The notes below the pieces were generated by a model. It saw only the letters and a list, made by a program, of their open reading frames with translations, did not search any database and was not told the origin of the DNA. A stretch of 64,000 nucleotides of DNA from Nissolia schottii. Its lineage: Eukaryota; Streptophyta; Magnoliopsida; Fabales; Fabaceae. A program made the position numbers and the translations under genes. Every line of letters begins with the position of its first letter. Position 1 is the stretch's first letter. The stretch lies in contig QANU01099724.1 in the NCBI GenBank assembly GCA_003254905.1, positions 62,001 to 126,000 on the forward strand, written 5' to 3'. Positions 10,649-23,731 of the stretch are shown here, one piece after another.

Positions 10649-13600
10649 ATGACCGACGCGCCGATAATCGACGTCGATGCCGAAGATGGGGCATCTCCGC
10701 AAATCCGGAAAACGGACGATCGCCGTCGCTCCAGGAAGAGGAAGAGGAGAGCTGTTTCGCCGGAAAATCTCACCGGCGGCGAGAGAGAAGCGCGAGTAGA
10801 AGCGATGGAGAAGGAGCTGGACGGCTTGTTCGGATACTACAGGGAGGTGAAGAGCCAGAAGGTGAGCGTGGAGCTGAGCGAGTGCGGTTCCAGGAACGCG
10901 GCGATTGCGGTTCTGATGGAGGAGAGCGAGCTTTCGCTGTCGGCGCTCGTGGAGGAGATTTGCGAGAGGTTGAGGAGCGCGGGAAGCGGCGTGGCGGTGG
11001 AGCCTGTGACGCCCGCGTCGGTGAAGAGCAGCGTGGTTTTGATCGGGCAGAGGATCGCGTACGGCGTGCCTAATGCAGAAGCTGATGTACTAGAGGACCA
11101 TTCCGACTCCTGTTTTTGGTGTTGGGAGGTAATGCGATTTTGCATTTTACCTGATTCCTTGTTTCGTTAATTTTCTTTTTGTTTATGTTGCGTGAGTATG
11201 TTAGAGTAAAATCTCTGAGGATGTTAGTGACATTTCCCAATATCAAGTTAGTTTTGTAAAAAATTTAGGCATCAACTTGGTTCTTGATGATTAAATGTAT
11301 ATTTAGACATCAAGTTGATTGCTAATTTGATAATTATTTTAATAAAAGGTTTGAAATATTTGGAGTAGCAATTTGAGCATTTATTTTAATCCTAATCGAG
11401 AATTGTGTTTCTACAAATGTATACAATAGATTTTGTTTTTCTTTTCTATTTATGGGCTTTTAAGTTTACACAATACTGTGCTTCTCATATTTGCATATTG
11501 TATTCCATGCATCATCAGTTGGCTTCTTTTTATCACCAGTGTATCTGTGTATTGTTGTTCTGTTCCCAGTTCTTTTTCCCTGCCTATATTTTGATTACGT
11601 GATTAGCTGTTCAATTCACGTTGCTTCTTGTGTTTCGCTGCAACCGTATGCTTTACTTCTACCAGACTGCAGTGAGACTCTATGGCCCTGTTTTGTACAT
11701 CGTATAGGATAAGACCCGATAGTATTAGACAGGATAGTATAAGACCCAATAGTACAGTATAATAAATACATTGTATAAGTTTTTATACTATCTAATGTTT
11801 GGTGGGTCTATATAATTTTATCATGTCCAATATTTGTTGAGTGACAAATTTATAATAATGTGATTGAAGAAGAGTATCAATGCTGAAAATGCAGACAAAA
11901 TCAATAGTAGCTATGCACAATTAATTCATAATTAATTCTCAATAGGATACAAGCATAGTTATATCAATTATCATAACTGGTAAACAACTCAAATAACAAG
12001 CCAACCCAAAATTACGAAGAGACAAAGAAACAGAATGAAATCAGAGTGCAATGAAAGAGTTCTTGGGGCATCATGAAACATAGCGAATTGTATTCCAAGT
12101 ACTATTAAGAGGATAGAATGCCCGTTAATCCAAGTGCAGGGATATTTTTTGAATTATGGTCCATAATTGTATTCCAATGGAAACCTGTTGGGAATAGATC
12201 CTCTTTGTTTGGTGTAATTTTTAGCGTCTTCTCCATTGAAATCCGTTGGTTGTTCTATTATATCTCTGCCTCCGCTCACCTCATTGTTGTTTTCCACGGC
12301 AAACATCACAACGACCGCAACCTCCCACTTATGCCTAGCCACATCACCACTGTCCACTGCCTCTTGCCGACAACCCATCACCATAAATAACTTTGTCTAA
12401 TGATTGGCCGTGAGCAGCAGTGGGTGGCCAGCAGCTGTGGTGGTGGGGAAATAAGGAGGCTTGGGAGAGAAGATGAACATGGAAGAAAGGGGAAAAATAT
12501 TGGGTTAATTTGGGATTGAGTATTATAAAAATAATACTATTAGGTCTAATCAGGTCTCTTGAGATGGGATACCTTAGTACAATGATTATAGGATAAAAAT
12601 GGATAAGACCGTATAAAATTATACTATACCATGTTACCCCAAACATGTGATAAAAACTAAATTTGTAGTATTAACTAATACTATCAAGTCTTTTACGATG
12701 TAACAAATGGGGCCTATTAGTATAAAATATTACTTTTGATGTCTGCTCATGATTCCCTTGATACATCTGTTTTCAGTATTTGCTTACTGCATGTTTTCCC
12801 TTGATGGCCTATTGAGAAACTTTATTAAATTGGCCTGCAGACGAGGGATGTAAAATTGATCCCAGGATCTGTTAGAGGACAGTTCATTGTTCGGCGTATT
12901 TGCCGGAGAAGGATACACGAGAGAATTGTGGCAGTCTCTGGTAGTGTACCATAACTCCCTTGCTCGCATAACTGGTTTTGGTTACCTGTTACCCACCATA
13001 CTTGGAATAGGATAATTTAGTTGTTTTTTTTAGAGGGCATGCTAAAATGGTTGCTCTTATCTCTTACTGTTGCATGAATGGCTTTTCACATGCTACTGAA
13101 ATTATACTTGTTTTATAACTTGTGGATTTTATACTAGTTTGTGTTTTTTTTCCCTCATCACTGCATTGCCTACATGAACTTCTTCAAATTATTAAATTAT
13201 TGATTTCTTGAAATGGAAAGAAGAATGTACTGCTTAGGTGAAGCATGGCAGAAATACAGTTGAGTGGCTTGTTCAGTTCATTAACTAATCATCATGACAA
13301 TTTTTAAGAACTGACAGTTTTCTTTAAATAAATTAATAATTTCATTATGGTGAAAAGAATATATAACAAAAAGTTTGGATAAGGAATTCTCTTTTTAAGT
13401 AAGATCAAAACACAAGGCATTGGGAAAACAAAAGAGCAAACATCAATTCAGCATAACTGCCTAATCCCTCATAATACCTGTCTGGGAAATCCCCAATAAA
13501 AGACCATTTGATCCATTCCAAATGAAAGCCAAAGGCTGAAGTATATCCCAACTCAGTTGGCGTGCCGAAGAAGAAACCACTTTAAAGATATGAGAGTTAC

Positions 13601-16600
13601 AGCTCCAACCAAATGCACTGAAGTGTACAATTGATTGAACAATGCCACAACAGCTAGCCTTTTTTACTTCTACCAAAATGAGGAAAGCTAATCAATAAAG
13701 TTGGTCCAAGTACCTTAGGCACACAGAACATTAATTGAAAAGGTTGATCAAAGAATTTCAAAGAGGAACTGCAGCAGAGCAAGGTATAAAATTATGGGGA
13801 ACTGATCCTGAGCAGGAACCACACTAATTTTCTGTATTTATGGAAGGTGTGTGTAGAAATTACTAATCTCTCTCTGTAACTCTTTTTTTCCTAATAAGTT
13901 GTGTAGTCTGTAAATTCGTTTTTCTTTTTTTTCGATAATAGAAGAAATTTATTTGAGAAAGCAAGAAAAAGAAGTACAAAATATTGGAGGACAACAAATC
14001 CTCAACAAAGAACACAGAAACAGATAAACATTAAAGGAACTCCTAAAAACTAGTTATGTCAGCAGAGCTGTCTAATTCCTTCCATATCCGACATGCTTAT
14101 GACCTTAAAATGGCCATGTGCTAAGCAGCGAAGAGAGACCCTGATCTGAAAGGGACTCTATCCCATAACAAATTCAGAGGTGAAGAAACAGCCTTAAAGA
14201 TGCGGTTTCAGGCACACTAACCATGATACCCCATAACCAGCACATTGCGACATTTGTTTTTTAACCTTTCCTAAGAAGGGCTATATAGTTGATAGTTCTA
14301 CAGATATGCCGTACTGCATTTTTGTAGCATAGTATCATTGTGTTTTGTGCCACTATTCAGAATATACAGAGTATTTTATCAAAAAATTTCATTCCTTTTC
14401 AGAAATGATATCATCACTGAAGAAGCCTGAGAGTGAACAGAATTACAATCAGGGCTTGATTAAGGCATCAGAAATGCTGGGTAAAGTTTATAACGAGGCA
14501 GATATCCGCTTCTTAGTGTTTGGCTTGGTGCAGAAAATCAGTGTGGACATGTAAATAATTACAATGTTCCTGGCACATTTGATTGCTATTTCAGATGTAT
14601 AAATTTGCTTTATTTGATTCTTCTAAATTTTTCTGCAAGTGTAGGGATATGAAAAAAGCTAAACGAGAAGAGAAATTACTACTTAAACAGTTGGACATAA
14701 ATAGAAGCGAAGCTGAAACTAGCAAAGGAAACATGCACAGTGAAGTGCAAATGGAAATATTGCTCAGTGTAAGTGTTGTTTGGCCGTTATGTGATGCTTA
14801 AAGCAGAATGTTCTTATTCATTGATGTTGCCTTAATAGTCTTCAAAGTAATGTTTTCAATTTGTTGATTTATGTTAGAAAACTGTGAAAGGTAATAAAAA
14901 GGGAATGGAGTATGCAGACCCCTTGAATTTTACCCTTTTGCAAATTACCACCACAAATTAAAAACCTTTCCAATTCGTCCATAAACTTAAACTAATAAAT
15001 CCATAGATCATTCTGCAAAGTATTTGTTAGGAAGTCATCATCATCACTCATGGTATAGTGGAGGTAGGGCTATGGTGAACTCAAAAGTCACATCTCCATA
15101 AGTAAAGTAATGGCGTAAATCATGAAGATTACATCTGCAGTATTTTTTACTGCAATAATAGCCCGAAGAAAATGCACTTGAGAGAATGAGGATCCATCTT
15201 AGTGACTTGATAACAAACATCCTACGCACCACTAGTGCAACCAGAAATTTTGGGACAAAAAGAAAATAAGGGCTGAGACCGAATAAAAAAGGAGCGAAAC
15301 AAGGAAGTTGACCATCTTAAACAGAAGAAGGTAAGCGACTAATTAAGTAGCAAGCTTTAGTGGTTTTGGTTGAAGTGCAGAGGCAAACTATTTTGTGGCG
15401 AAAGTGTAATCTGTGCTTCTATTTGCTACTGGGAATGTGATAGGACACTATGACGTCGTTTGATCCATGTAGCTGACCCTACCTTGTGGGACAAGGCTTA
15501 GTTGTTACTTGTTATTGTTGTTGTTGCTTGGAGTATAGCTCCCATATATCTAGGAAGTTTCTTTGGCTACTGATCTGGGATAAGGTTAATTGACTGGCTT
15601 CTATTTGGTGTGAAATACCTGGCCTTTCTAAGTAGGCTTCTTTAGTGGATGGTGGAGGGATTTCACTTTTTCTTTATTGTTTTATTTTTCCTTGTTTTTT
15701 CGTTTAGAGGATCTGTTGTCATTCAGATTCCTTGTGATCTTCTCTGTCTTAATGAATTTCTTTTATTTTGAAAAAAGAATGCCTTTTTTACCAACTGCAC
15801 AATTATTTCAGGAAAAGGATTCAAAAATGTTGCAAGGTGATTCTGGTGAGGCAAGAAAAGATGATAAATGTAATGCAAATGATGTCTGTGAAAATAAGAA
15901 ACAGAAAAAGAAGCAGCCAGGGGAAACTGAAAGGGACAGGCGACGTCGAGAGAAAGAAGAATCTGAAATTAAAAGGAAAATTTCTTTACAAAAGCAAGCT
16001 TCAATCATGGAGCGTTTTCTTAAAAGAAGCAAACCTAGCCATTCACTTCAGAATGACCAACTCTTGAGTAAACCAGTTGTGTCTGACTCATCAATGAAAA
16101 AGATTGAAAATTTGTGTGGCTTAGCTACTCTATCAATGGATTGTACCCTTGCATCTAGTAGTGAAACTACTTTTGAGGATATTCGCAAGTGAGTTACTTC
16201 TCGTAACTTTGTTTAGTCTTAGCTATCCTGTTCTTATATCTCAGGCAAATGTCTGGCTTTGCAGGTCACACATTTCTCTGTGGCATGATTTAGGTAAATC
16301 AATTTGCTTAAATGGAAAACAGGGATGGGGTATACGTCAGAAACCTAAGTCTGCACTTTTTAAGGAACTTAAGCTTGCATCTACTACAAGAGTTGCTCAT
16401 TGTGATGACTTGGCAATGGAAAAACATGTAGATAGATTGGGAGAGCATAACTATGATATCATATCGGACCCAACAAATGCTGACAGTTCTCTTCTTGATG
16501 TGAAGAAATACTGTCATCGGAAACAGTTATTTCAGTTTGACAATAGTCCTAGGCCTGCCTTCTATGGTATTTGGTCCAAGAAAAGGTGATATCCTGCTAG

Positions 16601-19600
16601 AGTGGAGAATCTCAAAATTCAATTCTTCCAACTCTCACATCATATCTAATTATGCAATTTTTAAAGATGAAATGGAGCTTCTTTGGTCCGTTAATTTTGT
16701 TTTCCCTTTTTTATGGAAAAGATATTAAAGTGGAAGGGAAAAAGTACTAGTGCAGATACTATTACTAATGAAAGAAACCACCAAGCTGAGAGAGAAGAAG
16801 GTAAAACGTGCACAAGAAATTACAAAACAGTTCCAAGTTTCAACCCATAAAACAAACTGAAAAGGGAGACACCAGCATTGCCACAAACACTAATTATATA
16901 CTTCCTCTTAAGTAACTTCTGCATAAAAGGGAAGACTCTAAGCTAAATATAGGCTCAAAAAGCAATATAATTCTTTAACTCTCCAACATAGAAGCTAACA
17001 TTGAAACTAAAATACAAATATATTTAGGCCTTTCCACAAAAGATGTATTTTCCCCCCTCTAATCTTCCTTTCCACTTGTATGGTACCTATTCCCTGTCTG
17101 TTTTAGCACTTATTTTTCTGTAAAAAATGGTTATGCAACTGATGATGTTAATGTTGTCTGTCATTTGCTTGCAAGTTTGTGCTAACATAACTTTTGTATT
17201 AGTATCTAACCTAATTTAGTGTTATTGGAAATTTGGCAGTGTTAACTTATTCGTGTGGTTATTATGTAATTTTTGTTTCTAAGGTCTTAGTGATTAAAGT
17301 TTGAGCTGTGTGAAATGGCATAAGGTAGTTTATTACTATGCATTTGGTAGGTTAACATATCTTGCATTGCTATTTCTTGTGCAATTCATTGTTTTTAAAA
17401 ATCCTATTCATATTTATGTTAGATCATCTTTATAATTGCTTTTGTCTAGAAGAAACTTTAATTTATCATATGTCAAGACAACTTTTAAGTTAATTTATGT
17501 ACCTTTTGAAAAGAGGGATACATGAAATATGTTCTAGAGACGATTTTTAAGCTACTTTATGTACCTCCGAAATAAGGGATGCAAGGGACGTGTCTCTACT
17601 GTCCCCTTGTCTCCATCCCTTCTGCCCTGAAACAAGTACCAAACGCTACCTAATAAATGCATGGTAATGGCAGCAGTTTATGTTTTGTGAATGTTTCCCT
17701 AGCTTTGTTAGTTTGTCACTTCATTGTACTAAGTCCAATTTGATGCTAGATATAGATGCCTCATCCAGAAAAATCGCTGCCAAGATACCTTGGTTGCTGT
17801 GTATTTATTCTAAAATTGCTGTTGCAATATGTATTTCCAGTGAAGTTGTTGGACCACGCCATCCATTTAGGACGGAACCGAGTTTGGATTATGATGTCGA
17901 CAGTGATGAGGAATGGGAAGAGGTTGTTTAAATTCTCATATTCAATTTTAATAAATGTATGATGGATGCTATTTGCTAATTCTTAATTTTGTAGGAGGAT
18001 CTTGGGGAAAGCCTTTCAGATTGTGACAAAGATGAAGATGAATGTTTAGAGGAATGTTCAAAATCTGATGATGAAAGTGATGATGGGTTTTTTGTTCCTG
18101 ATGGATATCTCTCAGAAGATGAGGTAGAGTTTTGGTGTTTTTACTGTAATGATGTTACATTTGCTATTAAGATTTTTGTTTTTCCCATTTTAATCATTGG
18201 GAGCATAGGAATGATCTTGTGGTGTGTTGATATTTTTTATCTGCCAATGCAAGGGCTAGGATGTGTGCGAGAATCCAGTGTTCTCAATTGCCCTATTCAT
18301 GCCTTTAGCACTTGTAACCCCATGTTTGTGTAGTTGAAACTTGAAAGCCACTAAGACCATTTATTAGTAAAATTATTTATTTATATGTAGGGTGCACACG
18401 TGGAGAAAACAGATATTGACATTGAAGGGGCTCAGAACTCGCCTAGTGGCAAAGAAGATGTGGAGAGTGAGGATTTCTGTGCTTTACTTCGACAGCAGAA
18501 GAATCTAAACAATTTCACAGAGAATGCTCTAAAAAAAAACCACCCCTTGATTATAACAAATTTGATGCATGACAAGGAATTCAGTCAAAATTCTAGTGGT
18601 ACACTTAAGCTGGAGCAGGCATGCTTGCAATGCTTGAGTATGCGCGTAATATCTGCTAGCATATACATAGAAATACCCGTGGATCATTATCAAGATGAGG
18701 ACCAATATGCCTGCCTCTCTACTGGTAAAGGAGGTGCTGCTTTAGTAACTGATGTGGATGCTATGCTAGACTCAAATCTACCTCTCATTGTAAGTTTTAC
18801 ATTTGCGTTGTATTAATAACCTGAGGGATGTGATAATTAGGATTTTAGGCATTATTGTTATTTTGATCTTTCAGTCACAATCTCCATTATGTTTATGGTA
18901 GTGGGTTGATTTGGATAGGCAATCTCTTCTCTCATGCTCTTTTGAAATTACAGCTGATGCTGTGGGGCAATGTTCAAATTTTATCTGCTTATAGTGGTTT
19001 AATTAATTTTTCAGGTAGCTACTATTCAGACTTATCCGCAGGGAATAAATAAGGTGTTAAAGTCCTTGCAACAGAAGATCCCTTCTGCCTCAAAATCCTT
19101 GCTGAGGAATAAAGTGCATGAGATATCAGACTATGTGGAAAACCGTTTGCAGGTTTGTAAGGTGGAGATTCCAAATTCTTGTGATTACTGCCAATTTTTA
19201 CATGTTTGAAAGATGATAGATTGGATTCATCGGAGTGAAAGGGGAAAAAAAAAGATAATGGATTGTAAATTGAATATATTTGGGCTCAACTAAATAGGTG
19301 TTTAACCTGAGTAGATTGATACTATTTAAAAAATATCAGTCCAACCCTTTTCAAGACACTTTTACAGTTGTGATCCTAGGTGTGTTGTAACATTGCTCCC
19401 CTGAAAAACAAAACCTTGACATCTGTTGTAAGTTTCTGTAAACTTAACCCAAATAGGCCTCTCAGTGGAAAGGCATGAGTCAATATGGAGTTAATAAACT
19501 TGAGTGGTTAAATATAGAGTGGTAATGATAAGTTTTAATTTGTCTATAGAATTTTATATGAATCAGATTCAGATGAACCACAGGCCACCTATTGTAACTC

Positions 19601-22389
19601 ATATAATGATCATTCTCATTAGTTCAGGCAGTCTGCCGTGTCTGTGAATGTGTTCTTACTATCATTTGGTACATGTGTTTGGAATTATCAGCCAAATCTG
19701 GCAAACTGGATTTGCCATCCTCTATGGCCATGAAATTATTTGGAGTCAAGAAAAGGGATCCTTAAGTTGTCCTGAACTAGAAGATCGGGTCTTTTGATTT
19801 TAATGAATGTCTGATTATTTTACCCTCCATAAATGTGCTTTCCAGCATAGTTACCAGCCTCCCCTGAAGTTCTTTGAAGTTATACTCTCCACCCTCCTAG
19901 TTTTTTAAAAAACACTCACCTCCCCTAATTAATCAAAGGTTCATACAATGATGACCTCCCTTGCACATAATTTTCACATTTAAAATGACTCTTGTACCTT
20001 TACTAATTTACCTTATTTCTATTTGATTGCCATGGGTCCACTACACTCCCACCATTTCCTCGTTCCCTCATCCTAAGAGAGATGCCTCATCCCTTCATAC
20101 TCACCATAGGAACACCACCATGGCAACTTCCAAACACAAACCCACCCACACCCGTATAATCCCCAATCCAAATGCTAGATCAACCATGACTAATCCTTGC
20201 TTCCTACAATTAAACCATCATACTTGAATTCCCAATTTCCAAAACCGAAGTCATTGGAAATAATGCCAGCCCCCACTTGATTTCAAAATTTGCTCTTCAT
20301 TTTTTTCATTTTGATTTTTTAGAAATTGAATTTGTCATCTGTAATCAAGGAATTGGTGTGGTGATGGGGGGATGTAGCATACGAACGAATAGTGGCTGAG
20401 GAGTTGTGTTGGTGGAATGTGGTGGTTGACGATGTAATAGCAGTGGTGGGTGTTGGGTCGTGCGACTACGACAAGGTGCGGCGGGGTCAGCTCCATGGCC
20501 ACTATTCACCTTCCATGGACCCTGTTTCCATGGCCTTGTCTCCACGAGTTATTAGAGTTTGGGTGTTCTTGTTAGAGGTAAGGGAAATTTTGGTATTTTC
20601 AAAATAATTTAAAAATAAGGGAGGTGAGTGTTTTTTGAAAACTTGAAGGGGGGAGAGTGTAACTAGCCCTAATTTATAATATTCAGTTTGGCAGTCAAAC
20701 TGGAGAAGGGACCGGTTCTGGCTAGACACAGTTTTCTTAAAAAATGAAAAGAGTCGAGCATTTTAAGAGAAACTCTTCTTTTCAAATTCTTGTTCAGACA
20801 AGTTCTGAAATAAATCAAACTGCAAAATTAAGTTTTTAGAACTATAGAAAACAAAAATGTTCAATCACTGCTAACCCATGTCCTGTTAAAGGTCACACAT
20901 TTCCTTCACTTTCTAGATTAGTCTAGTACTATGGTGTACTCTTCTGCTCTTACATAGTCAAGGGTGTTTGCAGAAGGCACCCCTTTCTTTACTGTCTCAT
21001 ACTCTATGGATCAACTCACTGCATGGCCAAACTGCAGAAGCTATGCAGTTTTCAACTGTGGTTTGCTTGATTGCTGCCTTTTGGATTGCTTAGTTCCTCG
21101 ATCTGGTTTCTAGTTGGTTGCTCACAGCCCCTACGGACACACTGCTTGGCCAAAGTGCTGAAGCTACACTCAGTTTTCAACTATACTTTGCTTGGTTGCT
21201 GCTTTTGTTATTGCTAAATTCCCAGAACTGGTTTCTAGTTGGTTCTTCGCAGCCCCTACTAATGAAACTAGCAATGTCAGCACCAACCAAAGAGGGAAGC
21301 ATGCCATGAACAATGGTAGACAGTGAGGACATCTGCATGTAGATGGCATAGGAAACTGTTAGCGTGGTGGAGTATTCTAGCAAGTGTCTATAGTCTATAG
21401 CAAGTGTCTGTGGCACTGCATTGTGACAGCTGTCATAACTGAAAGCATACTTGTATAAATACCTATTGTATCAGAAAGTAAATAATAACGTTATGCTTTA
21501 GTTTCTATCACATATTCTCTCTCTACATTATCTCAACTCAATTTTTTTATTTCATTTCTCTCATTTTGTTATACTTTCTCCTTTAACCAAACTGCTGGAT
21601 TGACAGTTCATGCCAGATTATACAGGCTTTCACCAGGTTCCATCAGATTGATAGGAACCTCTGGCAAGACTGGCCACATGTCCAGTTTACTGGTTTTTCA
21701 CTCTGATTGGCCGGTCTTGTGCAGTCTGGTCCATCAACTATGCTTTTCTAGTGATGATTGTGTTTGGATGAATGTATGAAACGAATCACATTTCGTCTAA
21801 TGTTTTGTTGTCATTAAAATGGTCTTCTTTGAGGCTGGATAAATAGTTTCAACAAGAATTGTTTATGTAAGAACGTAATTTTCACAATTCCTTAGGGTTT
21901 GTTAAGTAAAAAATGATTACAAAAATGCCTACCTGCTTAGTTGTTTATAGCTTTTACAGTTTTGCAGTATTGCAGTTTTGCAAAGTCTTTATAAGATATG
22001 TCCAAAGAGGAACAAAATGCTTGATTAGTGCTTATTGGAACAGAGAAGATCATTCAAACATAGCTCAACTGTAGAATTTGTGCATCATGTGACAAAATGA
22101 TGGTCATGTTCCTTTGAATCAAAAAGGGAAAAAAAAAAGCCAGTTCTATCTTGACCGAGTTTGAGGGTTATATATCCTGTTTTATGACTGGGTTTGAGTT
22201 TGTAGCTAATGCTGAATTTATGATCTCATTTATGTCCAGGTGAAGAAAGAAGTTTTAGTTAAGCTTGGCAGGGCAGATACGAGCTGTTTGCATTCAGGGA
22301 GTATTGCCACATTTTTTCCAAGAAGTTGCTTGGTGTCCTCTGGTGAAAACGCAAAACCTGGTGAAACTTCACTCCTATCATCCCTGTAG
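10649..22389 (+). CDS. FAS1: FAS1, large subunit of chromatin assembly factor CAF-1
   Basis: Exons: 10649-11128, 12841-12940, 14403-14550, 14645-14768, 15812-16188, 16265-16585, 17841-17922, 17995-18123, 18391-18789, 19015-19152, 22240-22389. All junctions are GT-AG and in frame, giving 815 residues, the length I recall for Arabidopsis FAS1. Hallmarks: VLIGQRIAYGV and DVLEDHSDSCFWCWE (residues 130-160); a charged KER-type region (about 243-350) ending KQASIMERFLKRSK; FYGIWSKK near 510; DYDVDSDEEWEE and a long acidic ED region (about 530-587) with VPDGYLSEDE; and SLLRNKVHEISDYVENR near 750. With FAS2 and MSI1, FAS1 deposits H3-H4 on newly replicated DNA in the nucleus. Start ATG 10649 is the first in-frame Met (MTDAPIIDVDAEDG). 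Introns 1, 4 and 10 carry mobile elements. Regulation: E2F site at 10483. A downstream exon at 23685 could replace the last 9 residues. Confidence 0.96.
11684..12714. mobile_element. PIF/Harbinger-like TIR element in FAS1 intron 1
   Basis: Left end GGCCCTGTTTTGTACATCG; the reverse of the right end is GGCCCCATTTGTTACATCG. Both arms continue with similar GATAGTATTA words (about 11718 and 12676). The 3-bp TAT flanks both ends (11681-11683 and 12715-12717), consistent with a 3-bp target duplication. The GGCC..GTTTG start and the short duplication suggest PIF/Harbinger. The core (12140-12480) is less AT-rich but encodes no transposase, so the element is non-autonomous. It is ~1.03 kb long. Confidence 0.8.
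12941..14402. other. FAS1 intron 2, repeat-like content of unknown type
   Basis: Bounded by the FAS1 exon 2 donor and exon 3 acceptor. The stretches 13440-13680 and 14040-14230 are less AT-rich than usual intron sequence and share words such as ACTMTATCCCA and CYTTAAAGAT, suggesting fragments of one old dispersed repeat. No coding signal could be identified. Confidence 0.4.
15441..15527 (+). mobile_element. RTE-type LINE 3' end in FAS1 intron 4
   Basis: Contains TATGACGTCGTTTGATCCAT, then GTAGCTGACCCTACCTTGTG and GGACAAGGC, ending in a (TTG)n tail near 15512-15527. This is the signature 3' end of plant RTE non-LTR retrotransposons. No coding part is recognisable upstream, so it is a 5'-truncated copy. 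Confidence 0.7.
19844..20669. mobile_element. MULE-like TIR element in FAS1 intron 10
   Basis: The left arm has TAGTTACCAGCCTCCCCTGA and AAAAAACACTCACCTCCC. The reverse of the right arm has TAGTTACACTCTCCCCCC and AAAAAACACTCACCTCCC. The inverted arms are about 80-90 bp. The termini resemble those of the 37020-38384 element in the aspartic protease gene. The core includes a GC-rich block (20380-20540) unlike the surrounding intron. No clear 9-bp duplication was found, so the ends are approximate. Confidence 0.7.
21021..21259 (+). repeat. Two-copy tandem duplication in FAS1 intron 10
   Basis: Copy 1 (21021-21143) and copy 2 (21144-21259) align end to end. Both contain GC.TGGCCAAA.TGC.GAAGC, then CAGTTTTCAACT, TTTGCTTG.TTGCTGC, CTGGTTTCTAGTTGGTT and CAGCCCCTAC. 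They differ by scattered substitutions and small indels, so the duplication is not recent. Only two copies are present. Confidence 0.8.
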
Positions 22390-23159
22390 TCAGGTTATGC
22401 TGTTCAATAATGAGAGCAAAGTTGTTTCTTATAATCTCTAAGTACTTGCCTGTTACTTTCTCTTTGGTATGTTGGATTTTGTTGTTTGTTACATAATGGT
22501 CTGTCCGCTACTTTTCCAGATTTTTTTATTTAGGCTTCAAAAGGTGGAGATAATAAGGTGGCACCAGGTCACAACTTTTTTTTGGGCAATTGTCTATTAG
22601 CATATGACAAAGCAGTCTTCACTTTTCTGCAAGTTAGCACTTGATGGAAATGTATTAGTGATAACTTTGTAGAAAGTGCAATGCTATTTGCACACTATTA
22701 TTTAAGTCTGGAAAACATTTTTTGAGGTTCAATTGATAGGAGAGTTACCCTAGGAAGGTTTAGGGGGATTATGGGCCGAGTACATAAGAAGAGCCCTTTG
22801 TAAGTACATTCTTACGGTTAGTTAGGACTTAGGAAGTAGTTAGAGATGTGAATAGAGAAGAGGAAAATGGGTAGGTAGTTAGTTCAGTTGTAAGAATTGT
22901 CTAGAGGAGAGAAGAGAGGTCCCTCGAAAACCTCTCCACCCATTGAAGAGCTCAAGGTTCTTGCCTGCATTGACCTAGGAGCCCCAGTGCAAAATACATA
23001 GCTTTTTTGTATTCTGAATGAGTTCTACGATCAACTTGTTATGATTTGATTGATTTGGAAAATTGAACTGACCTTGAGGGTATTGTTCTTTTCCTTGAGC
23101 ATCAATCTATTTTCTAAGGAAAAGGGGCTTGCAATGTACGTGGCAAGAATGAAACATAG

Positions 23160-23345
23160 GGTTTGTTTGGATTGGCCCTTTTTTTTTTTTGAAAAAAAAT
23201 GAAGTACTTTTTTATAATGAAAAAAGTACTTTATAATTTTAAGAGTCTTTATATAAAACTTAAAGTGCTTTTTCATTTGTTTTATAAAAAAAATGCTCTA
23301 CTAAAAAAAAACACTTTTATTATAAGCCAATCCATACAAGCAAAT
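23160..23345. mobile_element. Short MITE downstream of FAS1
   Basis: The ends are imperfect inverted repeats: TTTGTTTGGATTGGCC on the left, and the reverse of the right end TTTGCTTGTATGGATTGGC. The ~185-bp core is almost pure A/T with internal complementarity (runs of AAGTACTTT and related words). No coding capacity. Confidence 0.65.
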
Positions 23346-23684
23346 ATAACAATAAGGGAATGCATGTCATCTATTCTTGAAAAGGAGAAGAAAAAATACA
23401 TTAAAATATAATAATGTGTTGGGCATGATCTTAGAATTCTCCCAGTGTGTTTACATTATTCTCTATTTGGAGGGGGTTTCAGAGACTTCGGGCACATCTT
23501 TGTTGCAAATTTCATTACTATTTTGGAACGAGTAGTCTCAATATGGCTGAGAGCATAGTCTACAATGAGTAGTTTACAAAGAGGCCTGTAGATAACTATC
23601 AAACGGGGATTTTACCCCTTGTTGAAATTTACTCGAATTTTACAGGAGAGCTTCTGCTGGATCCTTTAACAAATGACCTTGCAG

Positions 23685-23731
23685 GTAAACGGCAAATACC
23701 TAGCAACTCAGCTACCAAGAATGGAGATTGA
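23685..23731 (+). other. Candidate alternative last exon of FAS1
   Basis: Preceded by a good acceptor (CTTGCAG, 23678-23684). If a GT donor at 22361 inside the annotated last exon were used, the frame would continue in phase into this segment and end at TGA 23729-23731. The 9-residue terminus would be replaced by a 16-residue basic, polar tail (GKRQIPSNSATKNGD-like). Both ends are plausible by sequence alone. If unused, the segment may be 3' UTR. Confidence 0.4.

Noticed and set aside
12118..12646. Frames of 76-100 codons within FAS1 intron 1
   Set aside because: They lie inside the Harbinger-like element and show no transposase or other recognisable domain.
20027..20729. Frames within FAS1 intron 10
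   Set aside because: Contained in the MULE-like element; composition-driven, no start context or domain.
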